From NCBI GenBank assembly GCA_934621605.1, contig CAKTUZ010000025.1, positions 1 through 39,724 of the forward strand: a stretch of DNA of 39,724 nucleotides, read 5' to 3'. This document shows positions 14,888-24,018 of the stretch, one piece after another. Position numbers and translations under genes: made by a program. Under the pieces are notes generated by a model, which had not been told where the DNA came from, did no database searches, and saw only the letters and a program-made list of their open reading frames with translations. The stretch is from an uncultured bacterium (GTDB lineage: Bacteria; Vulcanimicrobiota; Xenobia; Xenobiales; Xenobiaceae). Within the stretch, counting starts at the first letter, position 1; the number at the start of each line of letters is the position of its first letter.

Positions 14888-17590
14888 CTACTCCTTGAGT
14901 GTGCCTTGCTGTTGAGATTGTTGAGATGGAGAAGCGACAGGGCTAAAGCCATGTGCAGTCATAGTAAAAGCTTGACAGCTGATAGGGATAAAAGTTCCAT
15001 TTTCTAAATTGTAATCGGCTAAAGCTCCGTGAAAAGGATCCTGAGCTTGGCGTAAGTACAGGGCTCCCAGAGTAAAGGCATCAGCCGCTTTTAAAGTTTT
15101 GTACAATTTAGTAATATCGGCCGTTGTCTGTTCGTCTAGTAACGGGGAATTCAGTAGAGTCAAAGCTTGCCTATTGGGGTGTTGATATGAAATTAAAGAC
15201 CAAACTGATAAGCGACGACTGTTGAGCCACTCTTTGGGTAAAGAAACCCTCAGTTTGTTCGCTGCCTCTGGAGTTGAGGTTAAAAGGGCTACTTTATACT
15301 GAGGAGGCACAGATAAATCAGCTTTCAGTTGAGCCGGAGACAGTAAAACAAGTCCGCCGCTGTATTTTCCATTTGATAATTCTTGCCAATTATTTATAAA
15401 GCGGCAATTTTTTGGTAAAGAGTTTGTGTCGGCATCGGTGAATTTACAGGCAAAATCTTTTTTCAAAATGAAAACGGAACCGGACTTGGCGTAGTTGTTA
15501 ACAGAACTACTCAAGATCGCCGCCAGACCGGGTTGTTTGTCATTCTTACTTAGGTCAAAGTATTGACCTGGAGCTTGTAATTGTGGCGTCAGACTGAAAA
15601 CTGTCCGGGAATTATCAGACCAAACATAACTGATATCTCGACCGCTTATTACTATTTGTGAGTTTAAGTGCCCATTCTTAGGTATGGGTGCGGCTTGGCA
15701 AAGCTGCCCATTTAGAGCTTGAACCAAATCTGCTGAGGAAAGTGGCCGAGAATTTAAAATGGGGTTGATCATCACGCCTTTGCCCTGCGAGTTAGCGCAA
15801 TTTTGCAATACTTCTTGAGCTGCCAAGGCACCGCGAGCTAGAGAAAAGTCGGTTTGAGCCGGATCTTTAGCTTCGGGGAGTACTAAGCTTATAGTGTTCA
15901 TAGGCCCCAGTAAAGCCGATTGGGTTTGGCTATCTAAATATAAACCGCTGGGATCTGTAAAGGACTCAATTTTATTCAAGTCGCCTTTGTAAAGCTTTTC
16001 GTATTCAGCATTACCGACAAAAGAAGAGTGGCGCTCAGACAGCAAAATGTCCAAATTCTGCTTCAAAGCTCTGGCAACAAAGTCGTGAGGCGCAGACTGT
16101 ACTCTGCTATTCAGAATTTCGGCTGCTTTAAGACGATTGAGGGTATATTTATAGACGCTGCGATAATTGTCCGAGCTCAGATCTTCTTTGGAAGGTGTTA
16201 TAGATTGGCACAAGCTGGCTCGTCTGGAGTTAAAAGGCTCGTGCAAATTCGGTATCTCGATTGGGTAGAGGCCGAAAACGACAGAGCAAGCCGCTCCCAA
16301 AAGGCTCCAGGTTGCCAGTATCATAAAAATTTTGACAATTTTTTTCTTCCAAGTGCCGGGTACTTCGTCATCATCGACCGGAATAATGACCGGAGGGCCG
16401 AAATTTGGCACTGTCGCTGCATTTGAGCGGTTCGGAGCAAGTCCGGATGCAGAAGCCGTGCTGGAATTGGCCGACGTGGAAATGGCTGTATGGGGGTGAG
16501 TAGTTAGGGGAGTTACAATGCTGGTGCCGCCCTTATGTGGAGCAACGGTGGCTGCAGACGGTAAGGAAACATCGGCATTTTGCGTTGTGGCAGGGATAAA
16601 AGGCGGGATAGGCAGTACTGGGGCTGAGGAGGGAGTGGTGGAAGCTACAGAAGCAGCTGGGGAAATTTGAGATGAGGGGATTGGGGTAGAATTGTTACCG
16701 AGAGGAGCAGAACCGACGGGTAACTTGGGGGGCGCACTCGGTAAGATTGAGCTGTCGCTACCACGACGAGACCTTAAAAAGCGGCGCAAATCTCCCTTCA
16801 TTTCCAACATGCTTTGGTAGCGTTCTTCTGGAATGAGCTTGATGGCTTTTTGTATGATAACAGCCAACTCGGGCGAAACTTGCGGATTTAAGTCTAAAAC
16901 CGGAGTCACTACAAAAGGATTGGGGGAGAGGGTAGGATCTTGGCCAGTCAGACACTGGTGCAAAGTCATGCCTAAAGCATAAATGTCGGAGCGCAAATCT
17001 GTTTGGCCGTTATATTGCTCAGGAGGAGCATAACCGGGCGAACCTATGCGCATGGTGTCGCCGCGTTTTCCGGGCGTAAAAAGACGGGCAATACCGAAGT
17101 CTATTAGTTTTACCGTATCGCCGCATAAAATAATGTTGCTGGGCTTGACATCACGGAAAATAATCGGCGTAGGTTTTTGGCAGTGCAAATAGTAAAGTAC
17201 CGTGGTCATTTGCAAGCCCAAATCGGCTACTTTTAACTCAGGTAAGGGCCCTTTGGCCTGCTCTAGAATCTTGCCCAAATCGGAACCTTGCAAATATTCC
17301 ATGGCTAAATAATATTTGCCTTGAAATTGAAAATATTCCCTGATAGTAGGCAAATGAGGATGAGAGAGCTGGTGGAGCAAATAAGCTTCCCGCCGAAAAT
17401 TGGCTAAGGCTGCTTCCTGTTCATGAGGATCGGCATAAGTGGCTGTAAACTCTTTAACAGCCCAAATCTGACCGGAGGCTGCGCCGGACGTAGTTAATTC
17501 TTGGCAAACATAAATATTGCTCATGCCGCCTTGTCCCAAAAGGCGGATGACTTTATAGCGCGTTCCTATTATGGTGCCCGGATTTAACAT
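14888..17590 (-). CDS. Transmembrane Ser/Thr protein kinase with large extracytoplasmic domain
   Basis: A 900-residue Hanks-type kinase. The cytosolic kinase domain (about 10-275) has GQGGMSNIYV (glycine loop), WAVKEF (catalytic Lys), IIFRDVKPSNIIL (catalytic Asp), LIDFGIARL (DFG) and GSPGYAPPEQY, so it should be active. A Pro/Ser/Thr/Ala-rich juxtamembrane linker runs from about 285 to 410. One membrane helix (about 420-445) is followed by about 450 extracytoplasmic residues that lack PASTA repeats. The last 300 residues have the alternating strand/helix feel of a periplasmic-binding-protein fold, which would make it a ligand sensor; this is inference only. AGGAGA lies four bases before the ATG. 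It follows the pseudokinase by 67 bases and precedes the FHA gene by seven. Confidence 0.9.
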   Translation of the reverse strand: MLNPGTIIGTRYKVIRLLGQGGMSNIYVCQELTTSGAASGQIWAVKEFTATYADPHEQEAALANFRREAYLLHQLSHPHLPTIREYFQFQGKYYLAMEYLQGSDLGKILEQAKGPLPELKVADLGLQMTTVLYYLHCQKPTPIIFRDVKPSNIILCGDTVKLIDFGIARLFTPGKRGDTMRIGSPGYAPPEQYNGQTDLRSDIYALGMTLHQCLTGQDPTLSPNPFVVTPVLDLNPQVSPELAVIIQKAIKLIPEERYQSMLEMKGDLRRFLRSRRGSDSSILPSAPPKLPVGSAPLGNNSTPIPSSQISPAASVASTTPSSAPVLPIPPFIPATTQNADVSLPSAATVAPHKGGTSIVTPLTTHPHTAISTSANSSTASASGLAPNRSNAATVPNFGPPVIIPVDDDEVPGTWKKKIVKIFMILATWSLLGAACSVVFGLYPIEIPNLHEPFNSRRASLCQSITPSKEDLSSDNYRSVYKYTLNRLKAAEILNSRVQSAPHDFVARALKQNLDILLSERHSSFVGNAEYEKLYKGDLNKIESFTDPSGLYLDSQTQSALLGPMNTISLVLPEAKDPAQTDFSLARGALAAQEVLQNCANSQGKGVMINPILNSRPLSSADLVQALNGQLCQAAPIPKNGHLNSQIVISGRDISYVWSDNSRTVFSLTPQLQAPGQYFDLSKNDKQPGLAAILSSSVNNYAKSGSVFILKKDFACKFTDADTNSLPKNCRFINNWQELSNGKYSGGLVLLSPAQLKADLSVPPQYKVALLTSTPEAANKLRVSLPKEWLNSRRLSVWSLISYQHPNRQALTLLNSPLLDEQTTADITKLYKTLKAADAFTLGALYLRQAQDPFHGALADYNLENGTFIPISCQAFTMTAHGFSPVASPSQQSQQQGTLKE

Positions 17591-17657
17591 TCAGTCTCCT
17601 GACAAAAATGTATTGCTGTAAAAAAATCGATATACAAGACAGAAGGCATCTTCTTGG

Positions 17658-18617
17658 TCATTTGAGGAACATCTGATAAAGCACAACCATAGCTCCGCCT
17701 ATCAGACATGCAAAAATCATCCCCAAGATCCAAAGCCAACTTGGAGCTCCGCTGGATCCAGATCCAGCCCCCATAGGGACCATAGCGTTAGTGCCGACTC
17801 TTTTAGCGGCCATTTGGTAAGCTTTCGCCAAACTGTTCCTTAAATCGGCTAAACTACTGAAGCGATCGCGGGGGTCGTTGCGCAGTGACTTGGTTATGGC
17901 TGCTTTGGTGGGGGTGCAAAGTCCCTGACGTAACGTATCCAGAGGAGTGAGGTTAAAGGTGGAAGCGGCTGGATTGACGTTAGTTAAAAGATGATATAGC
18001 AATGAGCCTACCATATAGACAAGCTGCTTACCGTCACTGCTGAAAGCACCGGTAAATTGTTCCGGAGGCGGATAGGCGGAGGCGCCGCCGTCTTCTTTGA
18101 GCAAACTGTTGATATTCCTGAAGCCTATATCCAATACAGCTATGCGACCGTCGGCTTGGAGGACGATATTACTCAGCTTTAAATTGCTGCCTATTCCGGC
18201 GATAAAGCTTTTACTTTGCAAATAGGTGAGTAAATCGCAAAGTTGAATGCCCACATTGATAACGTCGAGCTCGGGAATAATGCGACGCATGGCCAGTAAA
18301 GAAGCCAAATCGTAACCTTTGACAAATTCGCGCACTATATATAGACACTGGCCTTGAGTAAAAAAGTCGACCAGCTTAGGAAGGCATACGTGCTCCAAGG
18401 CTGAGGCCTGATAGGCTTCAGCTTGGAACATTTGGCTCAATTTTGAGCGATCTCCGGGGGCAAATCCGTAGATTCCGATCTCTTTAACCAGCCAAAACTT
18501 TCCTGTAAGATGAGCGTCTTGAGCAATATACAGGTTGCAATATTTCGTCTGGGTTATGGGACTTTGAATACGGTAGCGGTTGCGGAGATTGCTTCCCATG
18601 GGAAGCAAAGCTGGCAC
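17658..18617 (-). CDS. Tail-anchored Ser/Thr pseudokinase
   Basis: A 319-residue protein kinase homologue with a degenerate active site. The kinase fold spans about 12-270. WLVKEI keeps the ATP-site Lys, but the glycine loop is absent (PITQTKYCNLYIA). The catalytic loop is GSNLKLSNIVL (HRD lost, catalytic Asp replaced by Asn) and DFG is replaced by DIG. YPPPEQF and an arginine-bearing C-lobe (DPRDRFSSLADLR) are retained. A Gly/Ser linker leads to a C-terminal membrane helix (about 293-316), giving a tail-anchored topology. The GTG start at 18617 has AGGG about eight bases upstream; an in-frame ATG six codons later has none. It is the first gene of the cluster, just before the active-looking kinase, so it is probably an allosteric partner or scaffold. 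Confidence 0.85.
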   Translation of the reverse strand: MPALLPMGSNLRNRYRIQSPITQTKYCNLYIAQDAHLTGKFWLVKEIGIYGFAPGDRSKLSQMFQAEAYQASALEHVCLPKLVDFFTQGQCLYIVREFVKGYDLASLLAMRRIIPELDVINVGIQLCDLLTYLQSKSFIAGIGSNLKLSNIVLQADGRIAVLDIGFRNINSLLKEDGGASAYPPPEQFTGAFSSDGKQLVYMVGSLLYHLLTNVNPAASTFNLTPLDTLRQGLCTPTKAAITKSLRNDPRDRFSSLADLRNSLAKAYQMAAKRVGTNAMVPMGAGSGSSGAPSWLWILGMIFACLIGGAMVVLYQMFLK

Positions 18618-18982
18618 TGTGATACCCTTTCTCGCACGAACTTGGCGGCCGCAGTTTTTCTGCTACCAGCCGCAGCATTCAGCGGCACTTCTTGTTAGCT
18701 TTTACCTTCCCCTGCCAAGCGGGATAGGAAATGTCTTGGAAGGTAAGAGAGTCTGTTTCGCAGAAAAGATGGCGCTCTTCCACGAAAGTTGGGCGGTTTG
18801 ACCATGAGTCGAGCAAAGTATCGATAAGCCAAGCTGTAGATTCAACTCTGCAGTTGCCGACAGCTTTCGAAAAATAAAACCGGGCATACTGCCTAATGAC
18901 GCTTAAAGTTTTTGCCGATTTTTTTACCTCGAAAACAAAAGCTAAATTCCTTAGTTAGAAATTTGCGGAGACTATATTTTAT
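18618..18982. other. Divergent intergenic region between kinase cluster and ABC operon
   Basis: This 365-base stretch must hold promoters for both divergent units, but I find no convincing -35/-10 pair on either strand. Visible structure: GCCGC/GCGGC at 18669-18673 and 18682-18686, and a 9-bp inverted repeat TTACCTTCC/GGAAGGTAA at 18702-18710 and 18738-18746. The latter could be an operator or leader hairpin. No protein gene is credible here. Confidence 0.5.
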
Positions 18983-20140
18983 ATGGCAGAATCTAAAGAT
19001 TATATAATAAAGGCCAAGAGCCTGACCAAAACTTTCGGTAAACGCGTAGCGGTAAATAAATTGTCTTTTGAAGTAGAAAAAGGCGAAATTATGGGCTTTT
19101 TGGGGCCAAATGCCGCCGGCAAAACTACGACAATGAAGATGCTTACGTGTTTTTATCCGCCTACTTCGGGCACGGCTATAGTCAATGGTTGTGACGTTAT
19201 GGAAGACAGTTTGGGGGTACGCCGTTCTATTGGCTTTATGCCCGAGAATGTGCCTGTCTATACTGATATGACTGTTTCCGAGTATTTGTACTTTGTGGCT
19301 CGTGCCAAAGGTATGGCTCACTTGGATATAGACGGAGCTATAAAAAAGACTTTAACTCGTTGCAGTTTGGAGAATGTAGCTGACCAACTGATTCGCACAG
19401 TTTCTCGCGGTTATCGTCAGCGCGTGGGATTAGCGCAAGCAATTATTAACGAGCCGCCGGTACTTATTTTGGACGAGCCTTCCGTAGGTCTCGATCCTGA
19501 ACAGATTAAAAATTTCCGTGAGCTGATTATAAGTTTAGCTGGACAATCGACTATAATTCTCTCTACTCATATCCTTTCCGAAGTTGCCCTTACTTGTAAT
19601 AGGGTATGTATTTTGGATCACGGCAATTTAGTGGCAGCTGATACTCCAGCTAACTTAGAAAGCAGAGTGCAGAAAAGCGTCGGTCTCAAAATTCAAGTGT
19701 TGGCTCCTTCCCAAAATGAAGTTATGGAAGTTTTGCGTGGCTTGGATTGCATTACTAACGTTGTTAATCACGGCGGCGAATCTTTGGCCAATTCTAAATT
19801 GCCTTTACTCACCTTTACGGTGGAAGCTCCCAAAGACAGTTTGACAGTGCGTCGTGAGATTTCCCATGTTTTTAACAGCAAAAATTGGGAAATTTACGGT
19901 ATGCAAGATGAACGTATCTCTTTGGAAGATGTCTTTATTAACTTGGTCAAAGAGCATGAAAGCGAAACAGCCGAAGAGAATGCCGAAAAATCATCGATTG
20001 CTTTAGAAAAAAAAGATGAAGCCGTCGTAACAAAAGACGAGCTCGTTTCTGGTACTGAAAATGAGGCTGACAGGCCTGAAAATAAGGCTGATGCTCAGAA
20101 TGCTTCGCAGACAGAGAAAAAAGAAGAGGAAGAAAAGTAA
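18983..20140 (+). CDS. ABC transporter ATP-binding protein, GldA-like
   Basis: A 385-residue ABC ATPase. Walker A is GPNAAGKTTTMK (about 39-50), the signature VSRGYRQRVGLAQA is near 140, Walker B is VLILDEPSVGLDP, and the switch His is in STHIL. The SRGYRQR form of the signature is typical of the GldA/NatA-like group paired with GldF and GldG. After the ATPase and a C-terminal regulatory region (to about 325), the protein carries about 60 extra, highly charged Glu/Lys/Asp/Ala residues with no predicted fold. Start ATG has GCGGAG about 12 bases upstream. The stop TAA shares its last A with the ATG of the permease gene (TAATG), indicating coupled translation. Confidence 0.93.
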   Translation: MAESKDYIIKAKSLTKTFGKRVAVNKLSFEVEKGEIMGFLGPNAAGKTTTMKMLTCFYPPTSGTAIVNGCDVMEDSLGVRRSIGFMPENVPVYTDMTVSEYLYFVARAKGMAHLDIDGAIKKTLTRCSLENVADQLIRTVSRGYRQRVGLAQAIINEPPVLILDEPSVGLDPEQIKNFRELIISLAGQSTIILSTHILSEVALTCNRVCILDHGNLVAADTPANLESRVQKSVGLKIQVLAPSQNEVMEVLRGLDCITNVVNHGGESLANSKLPLLTFTVEAPKDSLTVRREISHVFNSKNWEIYGMQDERISLEDVFINLVKEHESETAEENAEKSSIALEKKDEAVVTKDELVSGTENEADRPENKADAQNASQTEKKEEEEK

Positions 20141-20886
20141 TGGGCGCAATTTTTTATCGTGAAATAAAAGCCTACTTCGGTTCGCTCTTGGCTTGGTCGC
20201 TTATTGCCGCCTTTTTGTTTATTATCGGTATGTTTATGCTGTTAGGCGTCAGCGCTTATGCCGATATGTCCGCTTCGGCTATGCAAGGTGGCATGCCGTG
20301 CAATATCAATACTTATTTCCTGCCTCCCATGATTCAGAGCATAGGCGTAATGATGATGTTCTTTTTGCCCTTACTCACTATGCGTTCTTTTTCTGAAGAT
20401 AAGCGCTCCGGCACTCTGGATTTGCTATTTACTTATCCTATCTCTGAGTGGGAAATAGTCTGGGGCAAATTTTTGGCCGCTTTAGTTGTTGTCAGCATTA
20501 TGTTGGCTTTATCTTCTCTTACTTTTTTGTACTTGGGCATCAATTGTACTATCGAATGGCCTGTTTTGCTCTGCGGTTATCTTGCCTTACTTTTAGTGGC
20601 TTGTGCCATGGTCTCTATGGGCATTTTTACTTCCAGTGTAACTAACAGTCAGCTGACAGCATCCGCTTTTAACTATGGTTTGCTGCTCTGTCTGTGGTTC
20701 TTGGCTATTCCCGATAAGAACGCAGCTTATACCGAATCGTTAGGGCAGCTTTCAATTTTCGGCCATGTCGAAAATTTGGCCAAAGGTGTGCTGAATAGCC
20801 AGGACATTATCTATTATGCGGCTCTGACCGCCTTTTTCTTATTCTTGACAGTGCGCTTCTTGGAAAGCCGCAAATGGAAAGGTTAA
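20140..20886 (+). CDS. ABC-2 type permease, GldF-like
   Basis: A 248-residue membrane protein with six hydrophobic segments. The cytosolic start MGAIFYREIKAYFGSLLAW and the loop MRSFSEDKRSGTLDLLFTYP after the second helix are diagnostic of ABC-2 permeases of the GldF/NosY type; that loop contacts the ATPase. It begins in the stop codon of the ATPase gene. In gliding Bacteroidota the equivalent complex serves motility, but many non-gliding bacteria carry it with GldG and DUF4340, probably for export or envelope maintenance. The substrate is unknown. Confidence 0.92.
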   Translation: MGAIFYREIKAYFGSLLAWSLIAAFLFIIGMFMLLGVSAYADMSASAMQGGMPCNINTYFLPPMIQSIGVMMMFFLPLLTMRSFSEDKRSGTLDLLFTYPISEWEIVWGKFLAALVVVSIMLALSSLTFLYLGINCTIEWPVLLCGYLALLLVACAMVSMGIFTSSVTNSQLTASAFNYGLLLCLWFLAIPDKNAAYTESLGQLSIFGHVENLAKGVLNSQDIIYYAALTAFFLFLTVRFLESRKWKG

Positions 20887-20892
20887 GTTGAC

Positions 20893-22374
20893 ATGAGCAA
20901 AAGAATTACTGCAGAGTCCGTAGCTGACAATAATCGGAGCAACGATCGCTATAAGTTAAATTTAGCTATGCAAGGGATCGCGGCGGTGGCTTTGGCCGTG
21001 GTAGCTTTGTTGCTGGTTTTAGTTGTTTCCAATAATAATGTTTTTACTTACGATTTGACTGCTCAGAAACGCTTTACTCTGTCTCCTTTTACGGAACAGA
21101 CCATCAAAAAGCTGAAGAGTCCAATGAGTTTTTATATATTCATTTCTGACTCTAACGATGAAGAACATATTCGCATTGAAAGTGTATTGCGCAACTATAA
21201 AAATATAGGCGGCGACAAGATTAACTACAGCTTTGTAGATCCGCGTAAAAATCCCGTGGAAGCCCAGAAAAAAGGCGCCAAGGCCGTCGGTGATATTGTC
21301 GTAAAATATGAAAGTAAGACGGAAAAACTTTACGACGTCAGCGAAGAGGGCGTCACCAGTTTAATTATCTCTATGACCGATGATAATAAGAGCACTATTC
21401 ATTTCTTGCAAGGTCATGGCGAACGCGGCTTTGAAAAAGATGTAATTTCTATGTCGAAGCTAAAGAAAAATTTAATTGCCGAAGGCTATACCGTAGAAGA
21501 GCTGACTTTAGGCAAAAGCATCGATAAAATTCCGACTGAAGTGACCAATTTGGCGATAGTTGCTCCTAAGGTTGATTTATTGGATAACGAGAAAGCTGCT
21601 TTAGAGAATTGGCTTAGAACCGGTGGCAATATCTTTTTTGCCATGGAGCTGGATACCCCTAAAGCTTATGATTGGCTCTTGGATATTTACGGTGTAACTT
21701 CCAGCGATCTTTTGCTTATCGATCCGAAGATGGCTCAAATGGGAGCCGATGTAGAGCCCATTTTTGTAATGAGCAACGTTTTTGATTTTAGCAATCCCAT
21801 TACTAAGGGAATGCGTTTGCCTTGCATTTTCAAGACTGTGCGTCCGGTAGAGCAGAGTAAAAAAGTCAATCCCGCTTTGGAACGCACCGCCTTAGTTAAG
21901 AGTGACATCACTTCTTTGGCTTGTGATTTGGCTGAAATCAGCAAGGAAAAAGGTGGACGGATTGTGCCTGCTCGCCAAGGTGAAGAAATTCCTATTATTC
22001 AGGTTGTAGAACGTTCCGTTCCCAAAACTAAAGCCGATTTGGCTAGAGAGGCAGCCGAAAATAATCCTAAGGCCGAACAGGGCAAAGAGGCCAAAGTTAA
22101 AAAGTGCAGAGCTATTTTTGCCGGTGACGCCGATTTTATGTCTAATGAATTATTTGATGCCAGTCAGTTTACCAACAAAGACTTGGTTATGAATATGTTC
22201 GCTTGGCTCGGCGGTAGCAACGATACGGCCGCTATTCGCGCTAAGGATGAAAACAGCGAACCTTTAATGCTTTCTCGGAAGACTTTCTGGACTTTGGCCT
22301 CTATTTTGTGTTTGTTGGTACCAGGATTTATCTTCTTCTACGGTTTGTCTGTTGTTAAGGGTAGAGAAAACTAG
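20893..22374 (+). CDS. GldG-family auxiliary protein of ABC transporter
   Basis: A 493-residue protein with one N-terminal membrane helix (about 27-48), a large extracytoplasmic region, and a C-terminal helix (about 465-487). The sequence after the first helix (YDLTAQKRFTLSPFTEQTIK) is the hallmark of GldG-type (ABC_transp_aux) proteins. HFLQGHGERGF near 170 and LENWLRTGGNIFFAMEL near 240 are the family's thioredoxin/ThuA-like fold motifs. A charged insertion around 365-405 is low complexity. It follows the permease by six bases and completes an ATPase-permease-auxiliary trio. Confidence 0.9.
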   Translation: MSKRITAESVADNNRSNDRYKLNLAMQGIAAVALAVVALLLVLVVSNNNVFTYDLTAQKRFTLSPFTEQTIKKLKSPMSFYIFISDSNDEEHIRIESVLRNYKNIGGDKINYSFVDPRKNPVEAQKKGAKAVGDIVVKYESKTEKLYDVSEEGVTSLIISMTDDNKSTIHFLQGHGERGFEKDVISMSKLKKNLIAEGYTVEELTLGKSIDKIPTEVTNLAIVAPKVDLLDNEKAALENWLRTGGNIFFAMELDTPKAYDWLLDIYGVTSSDLLLIDPKMAQMGADVEPIFVMSNVFDFSNPITKGMRLPCIFKTVRPVEQSKKVNPALERTALVKSDITSLACDLAEISKEKGGRIVPARQGEEIPIIQVVERSVPKTKADLAREAAENNPKAEQGKEAKVKKCRAIFAGDADFMSNELFDASQFTNKDLVMNMFAWLGGSNDTAAIRAKDENSEPLMLSRKTFWTLASILCLLVPGFIFFYGLSVVKGREN

Positions 22375-22392
22375 CAAAAGGTTGGAAAGACA

Positions 22393-23985
22393 ATGCGAAG
22401 CGTAATCACCATGCTTATAGTCGTCATACTTTTGGGCGGCTTTTGGTACTTTCATGATATACGCGGTTCTGAGCAAAAAAGAGAAGAACAACGTCTGACT
22501 GAGCGTGTTTTTCCTGAATTTGCCAGTAAAAATATTAAAGCTATGGTTTGGTCTGACGGTGCGGCTACTCCGGAAACGATACGCCGTTTTGTGCGCCAGA
22601 ATTTGGGTTGGACCGTAGAAATAGGCGAAAATAAATTCAGAGCCGATGGGGCTAAACTGAACGGTTTGGCTGACAGCGTTGCCGATTTAAGTCGTCAAGA
22701 GGTAATTTTAGAGAAGCCCGGTTCGGAAGCTTTGGCTCAATTTGGCTTGGATAAGCCGCTACACCGGTTGGTAGTGGAATATGTCGATAAAAATGGCAAA
22801 GATACCAAGGCGGTACTTTTTGTTGGTAAAGCTTTAATTGACGACAGCGGATCTTACGCTCGTTTAGAAGGTGAAAATAGTCCGGTTTTGTCTATTGTAG
22901 GCGGTTTTATTCCAACTTTTATGTCTCTGCTGGACGACTTACGCGAACGCAATTTGTTCGCTTTTTCGCCTACTAAGATTCGCACTCTCCGTTATGAATC
23001 GTATGAAGGGGCTCAGCCGGGCTCTTTTACTCTCAAAGTGAAGAGTGAGCCCAAAGTCGCCGTTCAGGATGAAAAGTCTTCATTTTTAGGTTGGGGAGAA
23101 TCTAAGGACAAAAAAAGCGAGGCTAAAACTTCTCAAGACAATTTTGAAGTCGATATGAATGTGGATAGTCAAGAATTAGCTGAAGCCAAATGGTATGTCT
23201 CCGATTCTAAACTTGAAGGCGGTAAAGAAATTCCGGCTGATTTACGTACCTGCAACGATTTTATTTGGTCTTTGCAAGGTTTGCAAATCAACAAATTCCT
23301 TTATCCAGATGACACTACTCCTATCCAAGCCAAGTCTCGTCTGACTGTTGAAGTTGAGGGTATAAAGGAGCCGTTTGTCTTTATTTTTGGTCAGCCTGTG
23401 CGCGGACATTCTGGTTTATTTTATGCTTCACGTACCAATCCCGAGGAACGCTTTTGGCTCGATTGCAAAGGCTTAGAAGAGGGACTGAAACTTTTAACCG
23501 GAAAGCGCAGTCTCGATTTTGTGGATCACCATGTGGTTGGTGTCTCCTTGGATGAAATACAGCGTTTTGAGGTAAGTGTGGCTTCTAAGCGCAGCGAAGG
23601 CCCTTACAAGATAGTGGCTGAGCGCTCTAAGAGTGGTTGGAATATTAGTAGTCCCAGTCCTTTAGTTGAAGATAAAGCCAAGCAGTTGGAAATTGCCGAT
23701 ACTTTGCTCTATAGCTTGGTAGATTTGCGGTGGGAGAATAAACTTGACAAAGTTGAACTTACTGCTAAGCAAGAGCCGGTTGCTTCTTTTAAGCTTTATG
23801 GCAAAGCTAAAGATGAGGCTGTGGCCGAGGTGCAGATTTATCAAAATAACCAAAAGCAATTTTGGTTGCGTTTGCCAGACGGTTCGACAGTCAATTTAGC
23901 TAAGGATCCGCGTTATGCTTGGATTAAGGCTTGTGAGGATTTAACTCCCCATAAGGCTGAATCTGCTTCGGACGCCAAGAAATAG
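22393..23985 (+). CDS. DUF4340-containing membrane-anchored protein
   Basis: A 530-residue protein with an N-terminal membrane anchor (about 4-20, TMLIVVILLGGFWYFHD) and an extracytoplasmic beta-rich region made of repeated DUF4340-like units. Examples are ADSVADLSRQEVILEKPGS with FGLDKPLHRLVVEY near 100-135, and a second unit near 430-500. A Lys/Glu/Ser-rich insertion occurs at about 225-265. DUF4340 proteins regularly follow GldG genes, as here (18 bases), and are thought to work with that transporter; the biochemical role is unknown. GGAAAG lies just before the ATG. Confidence 0.88.
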   Translation: MRSVITMLIVVILLGGFWYFHDIRGSEQKREEQRLTERVFPEFASKNIKAMVWSDGAATPETIRRFVRQNLGWTVEIGENKFRADGAKLNGLADSVADLSRQEVILEKPGSEALAQFGLDKPLHRLVVEYVDKNGKDTKAVLFVGKALIDDSGSYARLEGENSPVLSIVGGFIPTFMSLLDDLRERNLFAFSPTKIRTLRYESYEGAQPGSFTLKVKSEPKVAVQDEKSSFLGWGESKDKKSEAKTSQDNFEVDMNVDSQELAEAKWYVSDSKLEGGKEIPADLRTCNDFIWSLQGLQINKFLYPDDTTPIQAKSRLTVEVEGIKEPFVFIFGQPVRGHSGLFYASRTNPEERFWLDCKGLEEGLKLLTGKRSLDFVDHHVVGVSLDEIQRFEVSVASKRSEGPYKIVAERSKSGWNISSPSPLVEDKAKQLEIADTLLYSLVDLRWENKLDKVELTAKQEPVASFKLYGKAKDEAVAEVQIYQNNQKQFWLRLPDGSTVNLAKDPRYAWIKACEDLTPHKAESASDAKK

Positions 23986-24018
23986 ACTGAATAGATTTGT
24001 AGTGGAGTCAGCTCTGGT

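Noticed and set aside
14881..14952. Longer start for the FHA protein inside the kinase gene
   Set aside because: Would add a non-membrane leader with no ribosome-binding site; ATG 14880 has AAGGAG upstream and starts the membrane helix.
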